Of a stretch of DNA of 64,000 bases, positions 25,974 to 34,594 are shown piece by piece (within the stretch, counting starts at the first letter, position 1; each line of letters opens with the position of its first letter). The DNA is from Alcaligenes sp. SORT26 (lineage in GTDB: Bacteria > Pseudomonadota > Gammaproteobacteria > Burkholderiales > Burkholderiaceae_B): positions 3,658,001 to 3,722,000 of the forward strand of contig NZ_CP070975.1 in NCBI RefSeq assembly GCF_017377875.1. Reading direction: 5' to 3'. The notes beneath the pieces were generated by a model that made no database searches, was not told the origin of the DNA, and saw only the letters and a program-made list of their open reading frames with translations. A program made the translations under genes and the position numbers.

Positions 25974-26894
25974 ATGTCGCTCATTCTGATTAGCGAGCAA
26001 TTGCTGAATGGTTTGCAGTTTGGTTTGATGTTGTTTCTGATTGCCGCGGGCCTGACTCTGGTCTTCGGCATTATGGATATCATGAACCTGGCCCACGGCT
26101 CCCTCTATATGGCGGGAGCCTATGTGGCCGCGGAAACCATGCAGCGTACAGGGTCTTTTACCGCCGCCATTGTGGTGGCGGTGGCAGTGACAGCCCTGGT
26201 CGGTATTGCCCTGGAAATTCTCATTCTGCGCAAGCTGGTCACTCGTGATCACCTGGCTCAGGTACTGGGAACCTATGCCGTTATTTTGATCGCCAATGAT
26301 CTGGTCAAAATGATCTGGGGCCCAACTCCCGTAATGTTGAATATGCCTGCCTTGTTGTCCGGGCCGGTAGAAATTTTGCCTGATTTCCTCTATCCCGCTT
26401 TCCGCCTGATGATTATCGCGGTCGGTCTGGTGATGGCGCTGGCCCTGTATGCCTTCGTGACTAAAACACGGGCTGGGGTGCTGGTGCGAGCAGGTGCCTC
26501 CAACCGACAAATGGCGACCCTGATGGGGGTGCGTGTGCCTATTCTGTTCCTGGGTGTGTTCACCTTGGGTGCTGCTCTGGCTGCGCTGGCCGGTGCCTTG
26601 CTGGGCCCGATTACCGCCGTTCAGATTGGTATGGGCGAGGACATTCTGATTCTGGTTCTGGTCTGTATCGTGATCGGTGGGATTGGCTCGATTCGTGGTG
26701 CGTTTGTAGGTGCCTTGCTGGTGGGTATGGTCGACACCGCTGGCCGTGCGTTCCTGCCCATGTTGCTGCGTAACGTCTTCCCGGCTGATGTGGCTTCCAG
26801 CGTCGGTCCTACGATTGCTGCCATTTCGATCTATGTCCTGATGGCTGTTGTTCTTGTTTTCCGTCCTTCGGGCCTGTTCCCGGCGCGAGGTTAA
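25974..26894 (+). CDS. Branched-chain amino acid-type ABC permease (LivH-like)
   Basis: A 306-residue inner-membrane permease with about eight hydrophobic segments and the LivH signatures NGLQFGLMLFLIAAGLTLVF near the N-terminus and a GGIGSIRGAFVGALLVG block near 235-255. It forms the membrane channel with the LivM-like protein encoded 3 bases downstream. Confidence 0.92.
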   Translation: MSLILISEQLLNGLQFGLMLFLIAAGLTLVFGIMDIMNLAHGSLYMAGAYVAAETMQRTGSFTAAIVVAVAVTALVGIALEILILRKLVTRDHLAQVLGTYAVILIANDLVKMIWGPTPVMLNMPALLSGPVEILPDFLYPAFRLMIIAVGLVMALALYAFVTKTRAGVLVRAGASNRQMATLMGVRVPILFLGVFTLGAALAALAGALLGPITAVQIGMGEDILILVLVCIVIGGIGSIRGAFVGALLVGMVDTAGRAFLPMLLRNVFPADVASSVGPTIAAISIYVLMAVVLVFRPSGLFPARG

Positions 26895-26897
26895 TGT

Positions 26898-27860
26898 ATG
26901 TCTACTTCGCGTATTTTGTCGGCCCTGGTGCTGGTAGCCTTATTGGCTTTCCCATTGATTGCACCGATGTACGGGCTTGAGTTCTACATTTCGTTTGTAC
27001 GCCGTATCTTCATCTATGCCCTGGCTGCCAGCGCCTTGAACCTGGTTCTGGGTTATGGCGGGATGGTGGCCTTGGGCCATGCTGCGTTTTTCGGGGCAGG
27101 AGCCTATACCGTCGGTATTCTGGCTACTGAAGGCGTGCAAAGCGGCCTGATCGCCTGGCCTGCTGCCATGCTGATTTCCGGCTTGCTGGCTTTCCTGACC
27201 GGTGCGGTGTCGCTGCGTACTCGCGGTGTGTACTTCATCATGATCACGCTGGCCTTCGCACAGATGATCTTCTACCTGTTCATCTCCTTGCGCCAATACG
27301 GTGGTGAGGATGGCCTGAACATGTACAGCCCATCTACCTTGCCCGGAATTGATCTGGGTAATGACCTGAGCTTTTACTACCTGGTTCTGGCCATTCTGAT
27401 TACGGTTCTGTTCCTCTTCAATCGCCTGGTTAATGCTCGTTTCGGGCAGGCCTTGATGGGTACCCGTGAAAACGAAAGCCGCATGACGACTTTGGGTTAC
27501 CCCGTCTACCGCATTCGTTTAACGGCTTACACCTTGAGCGGTGCCATCATGGGTCTGGCCGGTGCTTTGCTGGCCAATCACAATCTGTTTGTCTCGCCTA
27601 GCCTGATGAACTGGACCCAGTCGGCTGACCTGATCATTATGGTTCTGGTAGGTGGTATTGGCTTGCTGTATGGCGGTGCCCTGGGCGCGTTTGTCATGCT
27701 GGTGCTGGAAGAGATGCTGCGTAACTGGACCGAGTACTGGCACATGCCTTTGGGTATTTTGTTGCTGCTGGTGGTGTTTTTTGCACCCAAGGGGCTGGCT
27801 GGACTGGTGCGTATCCGTTCGGCTGCCGATCCCGCTACTGCCGCCAAGGAGCAAGCATGA
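26898..27860 (+). CDS. Branched-chain amino acid-type ABC permease (LivM-like)
   Basis: A 320-residue permease with LivM features: ALNLVLGYGGMVALGHAAFF near 45-65, SLRTRGVYFIMITLAFAQM near 105-124, and a GGIGLLYGGALGAF block near 250. The stop overlaps the downstream ATPase start by 4 bases, indicating translational coupling. Confidence 0.92.
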   Translation: MSTSRILSALVLVALLAFPLIAPMYGLEFYISFVRRIFIYALAASALNLVLGYGGMVALGHAAFFGAGAYTVGILATEGVQSGLIAWPAAMLISGLLAFLTGAVSLRTRGVYFIMITLAFAQMIFYLFISLRQYGGEDGLNMYSPSTLPGIDLGNDLSFYYLVLAILITVLFLFNRLVNARFGQALMGTRENESRMTTLGYPVYRIRLTAYTLSGAIMGLAGALLANHNLFVSPSLMNWTQSADLIIMVLVGGIGLLYGGALGAFVMLVLEEMLRNWTEYWHMPLGILLLLVVFFAPKGLAGLVRIRSAADPATAAKEQA

Positions 27861-28678
27861 CGAACACGATAGCAGCCGCCTCCACGGCGGGCAGCGGCAC
27901 GGCCGCGTTGCAGGCCCGTGGTCTGATGAAGCGCTTTGGTGCTTTGCAGGCCACCAACGATGTGTCCCTGGATCTGGTGCCGGGTGAAATTCATGGTTTG
28001 ATCGGTCCTAACGGCGCGGGCAAATCCACACTGATTCACTTGTTGTCGGGCACCTTGACCCCGGATTCGGGACAGCTCTTGTTGGGTGGGCGTGATGTGA
28101 CTTCCTTGTCGGGTCACCAGCGCGTTGCCGCCGGTCTGGCACGTTCGTTCCAGATCACCAATATCTTCAAGAACTACACGGTGCTGGATAACCTGGTGCT
28201 GGCCTTGCAGGCATGCAGTGGTAGCAGTTTCCGCTTCTGGCGTGCTCGTCAGGCTGAAACCGAGCTGTACGAGCAGGCCCGTGCCTTGGCCGCTGAATGC
28301 GCCATTGATCCCACGCTTTTGCATACTCAGGCCGGTGTCTTGCCTCATGGCGAGCAGCGCAAAGTGGAGTTTGCATTAGCCTTGGCCAGCCGTCCGCAAG
28401 TCCTGTTGCTGGATGAGCCGATGGCAGGGATGGGGCCGGATGAAACGCTGCGTCTGACTGAATTGATTGAAACCATGCGTGGCAAAGCCACCATGTTGCT
28501 GGTCGAGCACGATATGGAAGCCGTTTTCCGTCTGGCTGACCGGATTTCTGTATTGGTGGCAGGTCATATTATTGCGACCGGTACGGCTGCCGAAATCCGC
28601 GATAACGAGGCCGTGCGTCAAGCCTATCTGGGTGATGACGACACGCCAGTTCCAACCAAGGTGGAAAGCCATGCTTGA
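27857..28678 (+). CDS. ABC transporter ATPase (LivG-like)
   Basis: A 273-residue ATPase with Walker A GPNGAGKST, Walker B VLLLDEPMAGMG and the C-terminal LivG-type extension (ISVLVAGHIIATGTAAEI). The signature motif is degenerate (LPHGEQRKVEFAL), which is normal for LivG. It overlaps the LivF-like gene by 8 bases. Confidence 0.92.
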   Translation: MTNTIAAASTAGSGTAALQARGLMKRFGALQATNDVSLDLVPGEIHGLIGPNGAGKSTLIHLLSGTLTPDSGQLLLGGRDVTSLSGHQRVAAGLARSFQITNIFKNYTVLDNLVLALQACSGSSFRFWRARQAETELYEQARALAAECAIDPTLLHTQAGVLPHGEQRKVEFALALASRPQVLLLDEPMAGMGPDETLRLTELIETMRGKATMLLVEHDMEAVFRLADRISVLVAGHIIATGTAAEIRDNEAVRQAYLGDDDTPVPTKVESHA

Positions 28679-29375
28679 AACGACTCAATTACAAAGTGGC
28701 TATGGTGCCAGCCAGGTGCTGTTTGGGGTAGATCTGTCCATTCGTAGTGGGCAGGTAGTGACGGTGCTGGGCCGTAATGGCATGGGCAAGACCACCTTGC
28801 TGAAAACCATTCTGGGCCAGTTGCCGGTGCGCGGTGGCGATGTGAAGTTCGACGGCCAGTCCATTGCGGGCTGGAACCCGGACCGTATCGCCCGAGCCGG
28901 GATTGCCATTGTGCCCGAAGGGCGTCAGTGCTTTCCTAACCTGACGGTGGCCGAGCACTTGACGGCCTTTGCCTGCAATCGCAATCCCAAAGCCAACAAG
29001 ACCTGGACGCCCGAGCGTGTCTATGACTTTTTTCCGCGCTTGCGCGAGCGTGCGTCCAATATGGGCAACCAGCTCTCGGGCGGTGAACAGCAAATGCTGG
29101 CCATTGGCCGTGCGTTGGTCACCAATCCCAAGCTGCTGATTCTGGACGAAGCTTCCGAGGGTTTGGCACCCAAGGTTCGTGAAGAGATCTGGAACTGTCT
29201 GGCTGTACTGCGCGAAGAAGGACAGACCATCTTGCTGATCGACAAATACGTCGAGCGTTTGATGGCCTTGTCGGATCACCACATTATTCTGGAACGTGGC
29301 AAATTGGTCTGGCAGGGGAATTCTGAAGCTTTAGGGGCAGACCGCACCTTGTGGACACGCTATTTAGGCGTCTAA
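28671..29375 (+). CDS. ABC transporter ATPase (LivF-like)
   Basis: A 234-residue ATPase with Walker A GRNGMGKTT, signature LSGGEQQMLAIGRAL and Walker B LLILDEASEGLAP, completing the importer. ATG 28671 lies inside the end of the LivG-like gene; the longer in-frame upstream sequence is out of frame with that gene and lacks similarity. A strong terminator closes the operon. Confidence 0.92.
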   Translation: MLETTQLQSGYGASQVLFGVDLSIRSGQVVTVLGRNGMGKTTLLKTILGQLPVRGGDVKFDGQSIAGWNPDRIARAGIAIVPEGRQCFPNLTVAEHLTAFACNRNPKANKTWTPERVYDFFPRLRERASNMGNQLSGGEQQMLAIGRALVTNPKLLILDEASEGLAPKVREEIWNCLAVLREEGQTILLIDKYVERLMALSDHHIILERGKLVWQGNSEALGADRTLWTRYLGV

Positions 29376-29401
29376 AAAACACAATTTGCAATAAATCTGA
29401 C

Positions 29402-29434
29402 ATGCCGCCTGTTTGAAAACAGGCGGCATTTTTT
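29402..29434 (+). terminator. Terminator of the ABC importer operon
   Basis: A 13-bp perfect stem (ATGCCGCCTGTTT / AAACAGGCGGCAT, loop GA) is followed by TTTTT. Confidence 0.93.
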
Positions 29435-29526
29435 ATGCCTTTCGTCAAGGCGCTATAGGCGATTGTTGCGGGGTAGTTGCACTTTCACCCGAAAGTTCCC
29501 TAAGGATCTCAGGAAAGATTCTTTCC

Positions 29527-29540
29527 TTGCGATGTATCAA
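29527..29540. promoter_or_regulatory. Possible FNR/ANR box upstream of the cytochrome c peroxidase gene
   Basis: The 14-mer TTGCGATGTATCAA matches 8 of 10 specified positions of the FNR consensus TTGAT-N4-ATCAA. It lies about 110 bases before the start codon. Part of it belongs to a direct repeat (CCTTGCGATGT at 29525-29535; CCTTACGATGT at 29560-29570). Di-haem peroxidases are often induced under low oxygen, which fits, but the site is inferred. Confidence 0.35.
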
Positions 29541-29649
29541 TGTGTAATGAAATGGCATTCCTTACGATGTCCATAAGGCCAGCAGGGTTATGGGTCCTAC
29601 CCGGACCTCTTACTGGCAGGAAGCTCTGTCATCCCATAAGGAAGTTGTT

Positions 29650-30651
29650 ATGAAATTACGCCTGTTCACTCTCTCTGCTCTGGCCGCCGGTTTATTGCTC
29701 GGCACCGCCGCGCAAGCCCAGGAAAATGAGCCTGTACAGCCGATCCCCGCTGCGGTTGTCACCGACCCGGCACGCGTTGAACTGGGTAAAAAGCTGTGGT
29801 TTGAACCCCGCTTGTCCCGTTCGGGCTTTATCTCCTGTAATTCCTGTCACAACCTGAGCATGGGTGGCACGGACAATATCCGTACCTCCATTGGTGACCG
29901 TTGGCAGGAAGGTCCCATCAACTCGCCTACCGTCTTGAACTCCAGCCTGAACGTGGCCCAGTTTTGGGATGGTCGTGCCAGCGACCTGAAAGAGCAGGCC
30001 GGTGGCCCGATTGCCAACCCCAAGGAAATGGCGTTCACGCACGAACTGGCCATGGAGTTCCTGAGCTCCATCCCCGAATACAAGGCCGAGTTCAAGCAAG
30101 TCTTTGGCAAGGCTGACTTTGGTATTGATGAAGTCACCACCGCTATTGCCGCCTTTGAAGAAACCCTGGTGACGCCGGATTCGCGCTTTGACCTTTGGTT
30201 GAAGGGCGATAAAAAAGCCATTACCGATCAGGAATTGGCGGGCTACCAATTGTTCAAGGGTAGTGGTTGTGTGGCGTGCCACAACGGCCCCAACCTGGGC
30301 GGTACGTCCTTCCAGAAAATGGGTCTGATCGAGCCCTACCAAACCAGCAACCCAGCCGAAGGCCGTGTCGCTGTCACAGGCAAGGACGCTGACCGTTTCA
30401 ACTTCAAGGTTCCTACCTTGCGTAACGTCGAGCTGACCTACCCCTACTTCCACGATGGCGCGGTCAATACCTTGACCGAAGCCGTGGATACAATGGGTCG
30501 TCTGCAGTTGGGTCGCAGTTTCTCTGCAGAGGAAAATGCCCAGATCGTCGCGTTCCTGAAAACGCTGACGGGCAAACAGCCTGAAATCATGCTGCCAATC
30601 CTGCCACCTTCGCGTGACAACACACCACGTCCGGTGCCATTTGGTTCTTGA
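29650..30651 (+). CDS. Di-haem cytochrome c peroxidase (CcpA/MauG family)
   Basis: A 333-residue periplasmic enzyme that reduces H2O2 with electrons from cytochrome c. It has a signal peptide (about 1-24), low-potential haem motif Cys63-Asn-Ser-Cys66-His67, and high-potential haem motif Cys207-Val-Ala-Cys210-His211. Length agrees with bacterial cytochrome c peroxidases. It depends on the ccm machinery encoded upstream in this window. ATG 29650 follows AAGGAAGT; an in-frame ATG 60 bases earlier would spoil the signal peptide. Confidence 0.92.
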   Translation: MKLRLFTLSALAAGLLLGTAAQAQENEPVQPIPAAVVTDPARVELGKKLWFEPRLSRSGFISCNSCHNLSMGGTDNIRTSIGDRWQEGPINSPTVLNSSLNVAQFWDGRASDLKEQAGGPIANPKEMAFTHELAMEFLSSIPEYKAEFKQVFGKADFGIDEVTTAIAAFEETLVTPDSRFDLWLKGDKKAITDQELAGYQLFKGSGCVACHNGPNLGGTSFQKMGLIEPYQTSNPAEGRVAVTGKDADRFNFKVPTLRNVELTYPYFHDGAVNTLTEAVDTMGRLQLGRSFSAEENAQIVAFLKTLTGKQPEIMLPILPPSRDNTPRPVPFGS

Positions 30652-30700
30652 TAGCAGACTGTTCAGGCGGCTTGTCATGAGCTAGGCCGCCTTGAAGTGA

Positions 30701-30738
30701 CCCAGGTCCTGGATTTTATTTTCCAGGCCTGGGTTTTT
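30701..30738 (+). terminator. Probable terminator of the cytochrome c peroxidase gene
   Basis: Arms CCCAGG-T-CCTGGA and TCCAGGCCTGGG form a 12-bp stem with one bulged T, followed by TTTTT. Another GC-rich hairpin without a T-run precedes it at about 30665-30692. Confidence 0.75.
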
Positions 30739-30869
30739 GTATTTGGCTTTGGATTCATGGCCTTGCTTTGTTTTCAGGACACGAATCCCCTGCTGCTATT
30801 GTTGATGCTCGATCAGGCGGGCTAAAAAAATAGTACCATTTAGATACTATTTCAATGACTGGAACCATC

Positions 30870-32078
30870 ATGAGTCGCATTGTCCTGTTTGAGAACATTC
30901 ATCCTAGCGCCCGTGAAGTTTTTGAGGCTGCTGGTTTGACCGATATTCAGACCTACAAGGGAGCCTTGTCGGGTCAGGAGCTGCTGGACGCTGTCAAAGG
31001 CGCCGAAGTTGTCGGAATTCGTTCCCGTACCCAGTTTGACAGCCGGGTGCTGGAGCACGCAGACCAGCTCAAAGTGCTGGGATGTTTTTGTATCGGTACC
31101 AACCAGGTGGATCTGGATCAGGCCCAGAACCACGGTGTGCCGGTCTTTAATGCGCCGTTCTCCAATACCCGCTCCGTTGCCGAACTGGTGTTGGGCGAAG
31201 CCATCTTGTTGCTGCGTCGTATCCCCGAGAAGAACCTGCGTGTACACCAGGGCTTCTGGGACAAAAGTGCCGATGGCGCTTTCGAGATCCGTGGCAAGAC
31301 TTTGGGTGTGATTGGTTACGGCAATATTGGTTCTCAGGTCGGTACTCTGGCCGAAGCGTTGGGTATGCGCGTGCTCTACCACGATGTGGAATCCAAACTG
31401 CCACTGAGCAATGCCCGTGTTTACGGTAGCCTGAAGCAGATGCTGGCCGAGTCCGATGTGGTCACCTTGCACGTACCAGGCGGGCAGGGCACACAGAACA
31501 TCATGAATGCCGAGACGATTGCGGCCATGAAGCCAGGTTCCATCCTGATCAACGCTTCGCGCGGCACAGTGGTAGATATTGAGGCCTTGCACCAAGCTCT
31601 GGTTAGCGGTCATTTGGCCGGTGCTGCCTTGGACGTGTTCCCGACCGAACCGAAGAGCGTGGATGAGCCGTTGAAGAGCCCGCTGATCGGTATGCCTAAT
31701 GTGATCCTGACGCCGCACATTGGCGGTAGCACTCAGGAGTCGCAAGAGAATATTGGCCGTGAAGTGGCCGAGAAGATGGTCAGCTACTTGCGTAGCGGCG
31801 CGACTAAAGGCGCGGTGAATTTCCCTGAAGTGTCGTATTACGATATTCAGGGTGCGGTTCGTCTGCTGCATGTACATCGCAACGTACCCGGTGCGATGGG
31901 TGGGCTGAACAATATCCTGGCGCAGCACGGCATCAATATCACCCGTCAGCAATTGCAGACGCAGGGCGAGCTGGGCTATGCCATGACGGATTTGGATCGT
32001 GTTCCGGCCCAGGACTTGCTGGATGCGGTGCGTGCCCATCCTGGTACAGTCCGTAGTGATCTGATCTTCCCGGCTTAA
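30870..32078 (+). CDS. serA: D-3-phosphoglycerate dehydrogenase
   Basis: SerA oxidises 3-phosphoglycerate, the first step of serine synthesis. The protein (402 residues from ATG 30870) has the substrate/cofactor segment GCFCIGTNQVDLD and FNAPFSNTRSVAELVLGE as in E. coli SerA. It also has the Rossmann motif GVIGYGNIGSQVG, the catalytic His in ILTPHIGGST, and a C-terminal ACT domain for serine feedback. ATG 30870 has GGAA 6 bases upstream; ATG 30855 is an alternative. It ends at a terminator that merges with a tandem repeat. Confidence 0.95.
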   Translation: MSRIVLFENIHPSAREVFEAAGLTDIQTYKGALSGQELLDAVKGAEVVGIRSRTQFDSRVLEHADQLKVLGCFCIGTNQVDLDQAQNHGVPVFNAPFSNTRSVAELVLGEAILLLRRIPEKNLRVHQGFWDKSADGAFEIRGKTLGVIGYGNIGSQVGTLAEALGMRVLYHDVESKLPLSNARVYGSLKQMLAESDVVTLHVPGGQGTQNIMNAETIAAMKPGSILINASRGTVVDIEALHQALVSGHLAGAALDVFPTEPKSVDEPLKSPLIGMPNVILTPHIGGSTQESQENIGREVAEKMVSYLRSGATKGAVNFPEVSYYDIQGAVRLLHVHRNVPGAMGGLNNILAQHGINITRQQLQTQGELGYAMTDLDRVPAQDLLDAVRAHPGTVRSDLIFPA

Positions 32079-32099
32079 GGCCAGCGTCAGACCGTAAAC

Positions 32100-32135
32100 A
32101 AACGGCCCCGGATTCAAAAGAATCCGGGGCCGTTT
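32100..32135 (+). terminator. Terminator of serA, overlapping the tandem repeat
   Basis: A 16-bp perfect stem (left arm starts AAACGGCCCC, right arm ends GGGGCCGTTT, loop AAAA). The right arm's last five bases, CGTTT at 32131-32135, are also the first bases of the 15-bp repeat array. Only TTT follows before the repeat's GCTATCC. Confidence 0.85.
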
Positions 32136-32246
32136 GCTATCCGTCCGTTTGCTATCCGTCCGTTTGCTATCCGTCCGTTTGCTATCCGTCCGTTTGCTAT
32201 CCGTCCGTTTGCTATCCGTCCGTTTGCTATCCGTCCGTTTGCTATC
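32131..32246. repeat. 15-bp tandem repeat, 7.7 copies
   Basis: Seven exact tandem copies of CGTTTGCTATCCGTC occupy 32131-32235 with no mismatches. An 11-base partial copy (32236-32246) runs into the stop codon of the convergent nsrR gene. The period is a multiple of three, so open frames run through it on both strands, but none has a plausible start or family. Perfect identity suggests recent expansion by slippage, which makes it a likely length-variable locus. Confidence 0.97.
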
Positions 32247-32697
32247 AGGCCGAATGCATGGACTTGGTAGGCCAGGCAATCGTCTGTTCCGGGCTGCTGC
32301 CTGGAACAATAATATCCTGCAGGGTGTAGTTGTCCAGATAGCTTAGAAACTGAACCAGAGCCTGTTTGAGAATATTGCTCAGATTGCAGCGTCCGCTCAG
32401 GATGCAGTGGGTGCCGCTGCCCAAGCACTCCACCACGGCCAGATCGGTTTCGGTATAACGCACCAGTTCGCCCAGATTGATTTCTTCAGGGGCGCGAGCC
32501 AGCCGCATGCCGCCGTTTTTCCCCCGTTGCGTCTGAATCCACCCGCCTTTGGCGAGCAGGTGGGTGACTTTCATCAGGTGGGCTTGGGAAATCTGGTGGT
32601 ACTGGGCAATTTCCGCGATGGTACAGAGCCTGTCTTCGTTCTGGCCCAGGTACATCAATTGACGCAGGGCGTAGTCGGTCAGATTAGTCAGGCGCAT
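32245..32697 (-). CDS. nsrR: Rrf2-family NO-sensing repressor, NsrR-like
   Basis: The 150-residue protein starts MRLTNLTDYALRQLMYLG, the NsrR/IscR winged-helix opening. It has three cysteines in the cluster-binding region (Cys91, Cys98, Cys104 in ECLGSGTHCILSGRC), the NsrR arrangement for an Fe-S cluster destroyed by NO. ATG 32697 is 2 bases after the stop of the truncated haemoglobin gene, so the two form an operon. A 23-base palindrome of NsrR type precedes that operon. The stop codon lies at the edge of the 15-bp repeat array. Confidence 0.88.
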   Translation of the reverse strand: MRLTNLTDYALRQLMYLGQNEDRLCTIAEIAQYHQISQAHLMKVTHLLAKGGWIQTQRGKNGGMRLARAPEEINLGELVRYTETDLAVVECLGSGTHCILSGRCNLSNILKQALVQFLSYLDNYTLQDIIVPGSSPEQTIAWPTKSMHSA

Positions 32698-32699
32698 GA

Positions 32700-33104
32700 T
32701 TAAGGCAGTTGCAGCTCGCTGGCCACTTTGGTGGGGTTGTGCTGAAACTGGTAACCAAACCAGAAGCTGCGGGCGATACGTTGAGCGTACTCCAGCGCCA
32801 GCTCGGCCATTGCCTGGTTCTCGCGTTCCTGACAGGTTTCCTTGAACAGACGCAGCCATTGTTCAAAGTGGCTGGCCTGGATGTGGCTAAGCGACAAGTG
32901 CTTGGCCATCGGGTTGCCGTTAAAGCCGTCTGTCTTGAGCAGCAGGGAGGACCAGAATTCCTCCATCACGCCCAGGTGCGTATCCCAATCCTTGATGCGC
33001 TCGGAGAAAATGGGGCCAAGGACTTCATCCATGCGGATGCGATCATAAAAGTCCCAAACCAGATCATGAATTTCCTGGCGGGTACACAAAGCATTGAGAG
33101 CCAT
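32700..33104 (-). CDS. Group III truncated haemoglobin
   Basis: A 134-residue globin of the trHbIII group. Features are the N-terminal IHDLVWDFYDRIRMDEVLGPIF, an EEFWSSLLL helix, and the KHLSLSHI segment whose His69 is the likely proximal haem ligand, followed by HFEQWLRLF. Such globins are tied to resistance to NO and nitrosative stress. It is co-transcribed with nsrR directly downstream. Confidence 0.88.
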   Translation of the reverse strand: MALNALCTRQEIHDLVWDFYDRIRMDEVLGPIFSERIKDWDTHLGVMEEFWSSLLLKTDGFNGNPMAKHLSLSHIQASHFEQWLRLFKETCQERENQAMAELALEYAQRIARSFWFGYQFQHNPTKVASELQLP

Positions 33105-33448
33105 AATATTTTGAATTTAAAGATATATATTTTATCTATCTTATTGGCCTGGCTCTTTGGGGTCAAGCCGGAAAGAAAATGGCTGAAAAACCTGCGGCTT
33201 TTACGTCTGATTTCACGCAGATTCAACGCGCGCCTTCCTACACTGGCTGCGAGTTTCAGAGTATCGATGTTGCGTGTTCAAGTAGGTGGCCCGTCTTGCG
33301 GCGTGCAAAGGTCGCAACGGTGGTCCGAGGCGTTCTTTATGAAAGATAAATATCACGGAAGGTAAATTGCACTAGGCGGTCTGGCGGGCTACGATTACTT
33401 TTTGTTGGCTGGATCCTGATTTTGTTACAGCATGGTGCTCAAGAAATA
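33105..33448. other. Intergenic region with the NsrR site; otherwise no gene seen
   Basis: About 340 bases between the divergent haemoglobin and GT2 genes. The left end holds the NsrR-type palindrome. The rest has no supported coding frame, RNA gene or repeat, and probably contains the promoter of the glycosyltransferase operon. Confidence 0.5.
33120..33142. promoter_or_regulatory. NsrR-type 23-bp palindromic operator
   Basis: An 11-1-11 inverted repeat: left arm AAGATATATAT, centre T, right arm TTATCTATCTT; 9 of 11 positions pair. It starts AAGAT and ends ATCTT, the outer elements of the enterobacterial NsrR consensus, and has the same 23-base length. It lies 16 to 38 bases before the haemoglobin start codon, suggesting autorepression of the haemoglobin-nsrR operon relieved by NO. 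Confidence 0.65.
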
Positions 33449-34468
33449 ATGATTACAAAAAGACAGGCCCAAACGCTTTCCTGCGTCATCCCTGGTTTGA
33501 ATGAAGCAGAAAACCTGCCCGCTTTGTTGCCGGTCCTGGTGGCAAAGCTGCGCGAACTGGTCCAGGATTTTGAAATCATTTTCGTTGACGATGGCAGCAC
33601 TGACGCGACGCCGTTGGTTGTTGAGCAATTGCGTCAAACCTATCCTCAATTGGTCTATCTGCAGTTGTCGCGCAACTTTGGTAAAGAAGCGGCGTTGACA
33701 GCAGGGCTGGAGGCCAGTCGCGGGCAGGTGGTGGTGTGTATGGATGCGGATTTGCAGCATCCTCCTGCCTTGATTGAAGCCATGCTGGAGCGTTGGTCTA
33801 CAGGCCTGGAAATGGTCTATGCCGTGCGGGAAACCCGCGACGACGAGACCTGGATGAAGCGGGTAGGCACCAGCTTGTTCTACAAGTTGATGCGCACCTC
33901 CAATGGCCTGCGGGTACCCCGGGATGCGGGCGATTTTCGTTTGATGGATCGCTGCGTTGTGGATGCCTTGCTGGCTTTGCCCGAGCGCAGCCGTTTCATG
34001 AAGGGGCTGTTTGCCTGGGTGGGCTTTCCTTCCGAGCCTATTTACTATTCACCTGCCGAGCGCCTGCATGGTGTCAGCCGCTTCAAACCCGCCAAGCTGT
34101 TGCGCTTTGCGGTAGACGGTTTGACTGCATTTACGACCTGGCCGCTGCGTTTGCTCAGTCTGGCTGGCGCTGTGTTGGCCATGCTGTCTTTCAGCTACGG
34201 CTTGTTCATCATCTTCAAGCATTTGATCTATGGGGATGCGGTCCGGGGATGGGCGACCCTGATTACGGTTGTTCTGTTCTTTGCGGGCGTGAACATGCTG
34301 TCGCTGGGGGTGGTAGGCGAGTACGTTGCCAGCATCTTTGCCGAGGTTAAAAACCGGCCTTTGTATCTGGTGCATCGTCGCCGGGGGCAAGGCTTGGCTC
34401 AGAGCGCTACATTGGCCTCAGACCAAGAGCAGAGGGCGACGTCTGGTCCGGCCCAGCAGCAGGATTGA
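33449..34468 (+). CDS. GT2 polyprenyl-phosphate sugar transferase (LgmA/ArnC/GtrB-like)
   Basis: The 339-residue protein (ATG 33449) has a GT-A domain with LSCVIPGLNEAENL, FVDDGSTDAT (Asp47/Asp48) and CMDADLQHPP (Asp99, Asp101). Two C-terminal membrane helices (about 225-295) follow, as in undecaprenyl-phosphate sugar transferases. With the ArnT-like, GtrA-like and YdjC-like genes that follow, it most likely makes an undecaprenyl-phosphate amino sugar donor for lipid A. The sugar (GlcNAc, GalNAc or other) cannot be read from the sequence. Confidence 0.85.
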   Translation: MITKRQAQTLSCVIPGLNEAENLPALLPVLVAKLRELVQDFEIIFVDDGSTDATPLVVEQLRQTYPQLVYLQLSRNFGKEAALTAGLEASRGQVVVCMDADLQHPPALIEAMLERWSTGLEMVYAVRETRDDETWMKRVGTSLFYKLMRTSNGLRVPRDAGDFRLMDRCVVDALLALPERSRFMKGLFAWVGFPSEPIYYSPAERLHGVSRFKPAKLLRFAVDGLTAFTTWPLRLLSLAGAVLAMLSFSYGLFIIFKHLIYGDAVRGWATLITVVLFFAGVNMLSLGVVGEYVASIFAEVKNRPLYLVHRRRGQGLAQSATLASDQEQRATSGPAQQQD

Positions 34469-34594
34469 AAGCAAATCCCGCCGTTTAATTGGCAGTTTGC
34501 TCTTAGTTGTAATTGAACGCTACATCGATACTCTGAATCGTTTTTTGACAGCCACGCGGGTGGCTGCCTAACCCTATTGGTTTGGCTTTGAACG

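Noticed and set aside
32131-32246. CRISPR-like array
   Set aside because: Units are directly adjacent with no spacers and only 15 bp long; it is a simple tandem repeat.
32114-32428. Open frame encoding a repetitive N-G-R-I-A peptide across the 15-bp array, and a mirror frame on the other strand
   Set aside because: The period is a multiple of three, so frames stay open by chance. There is no ribosome site or family match, and it overlaps nsrR.
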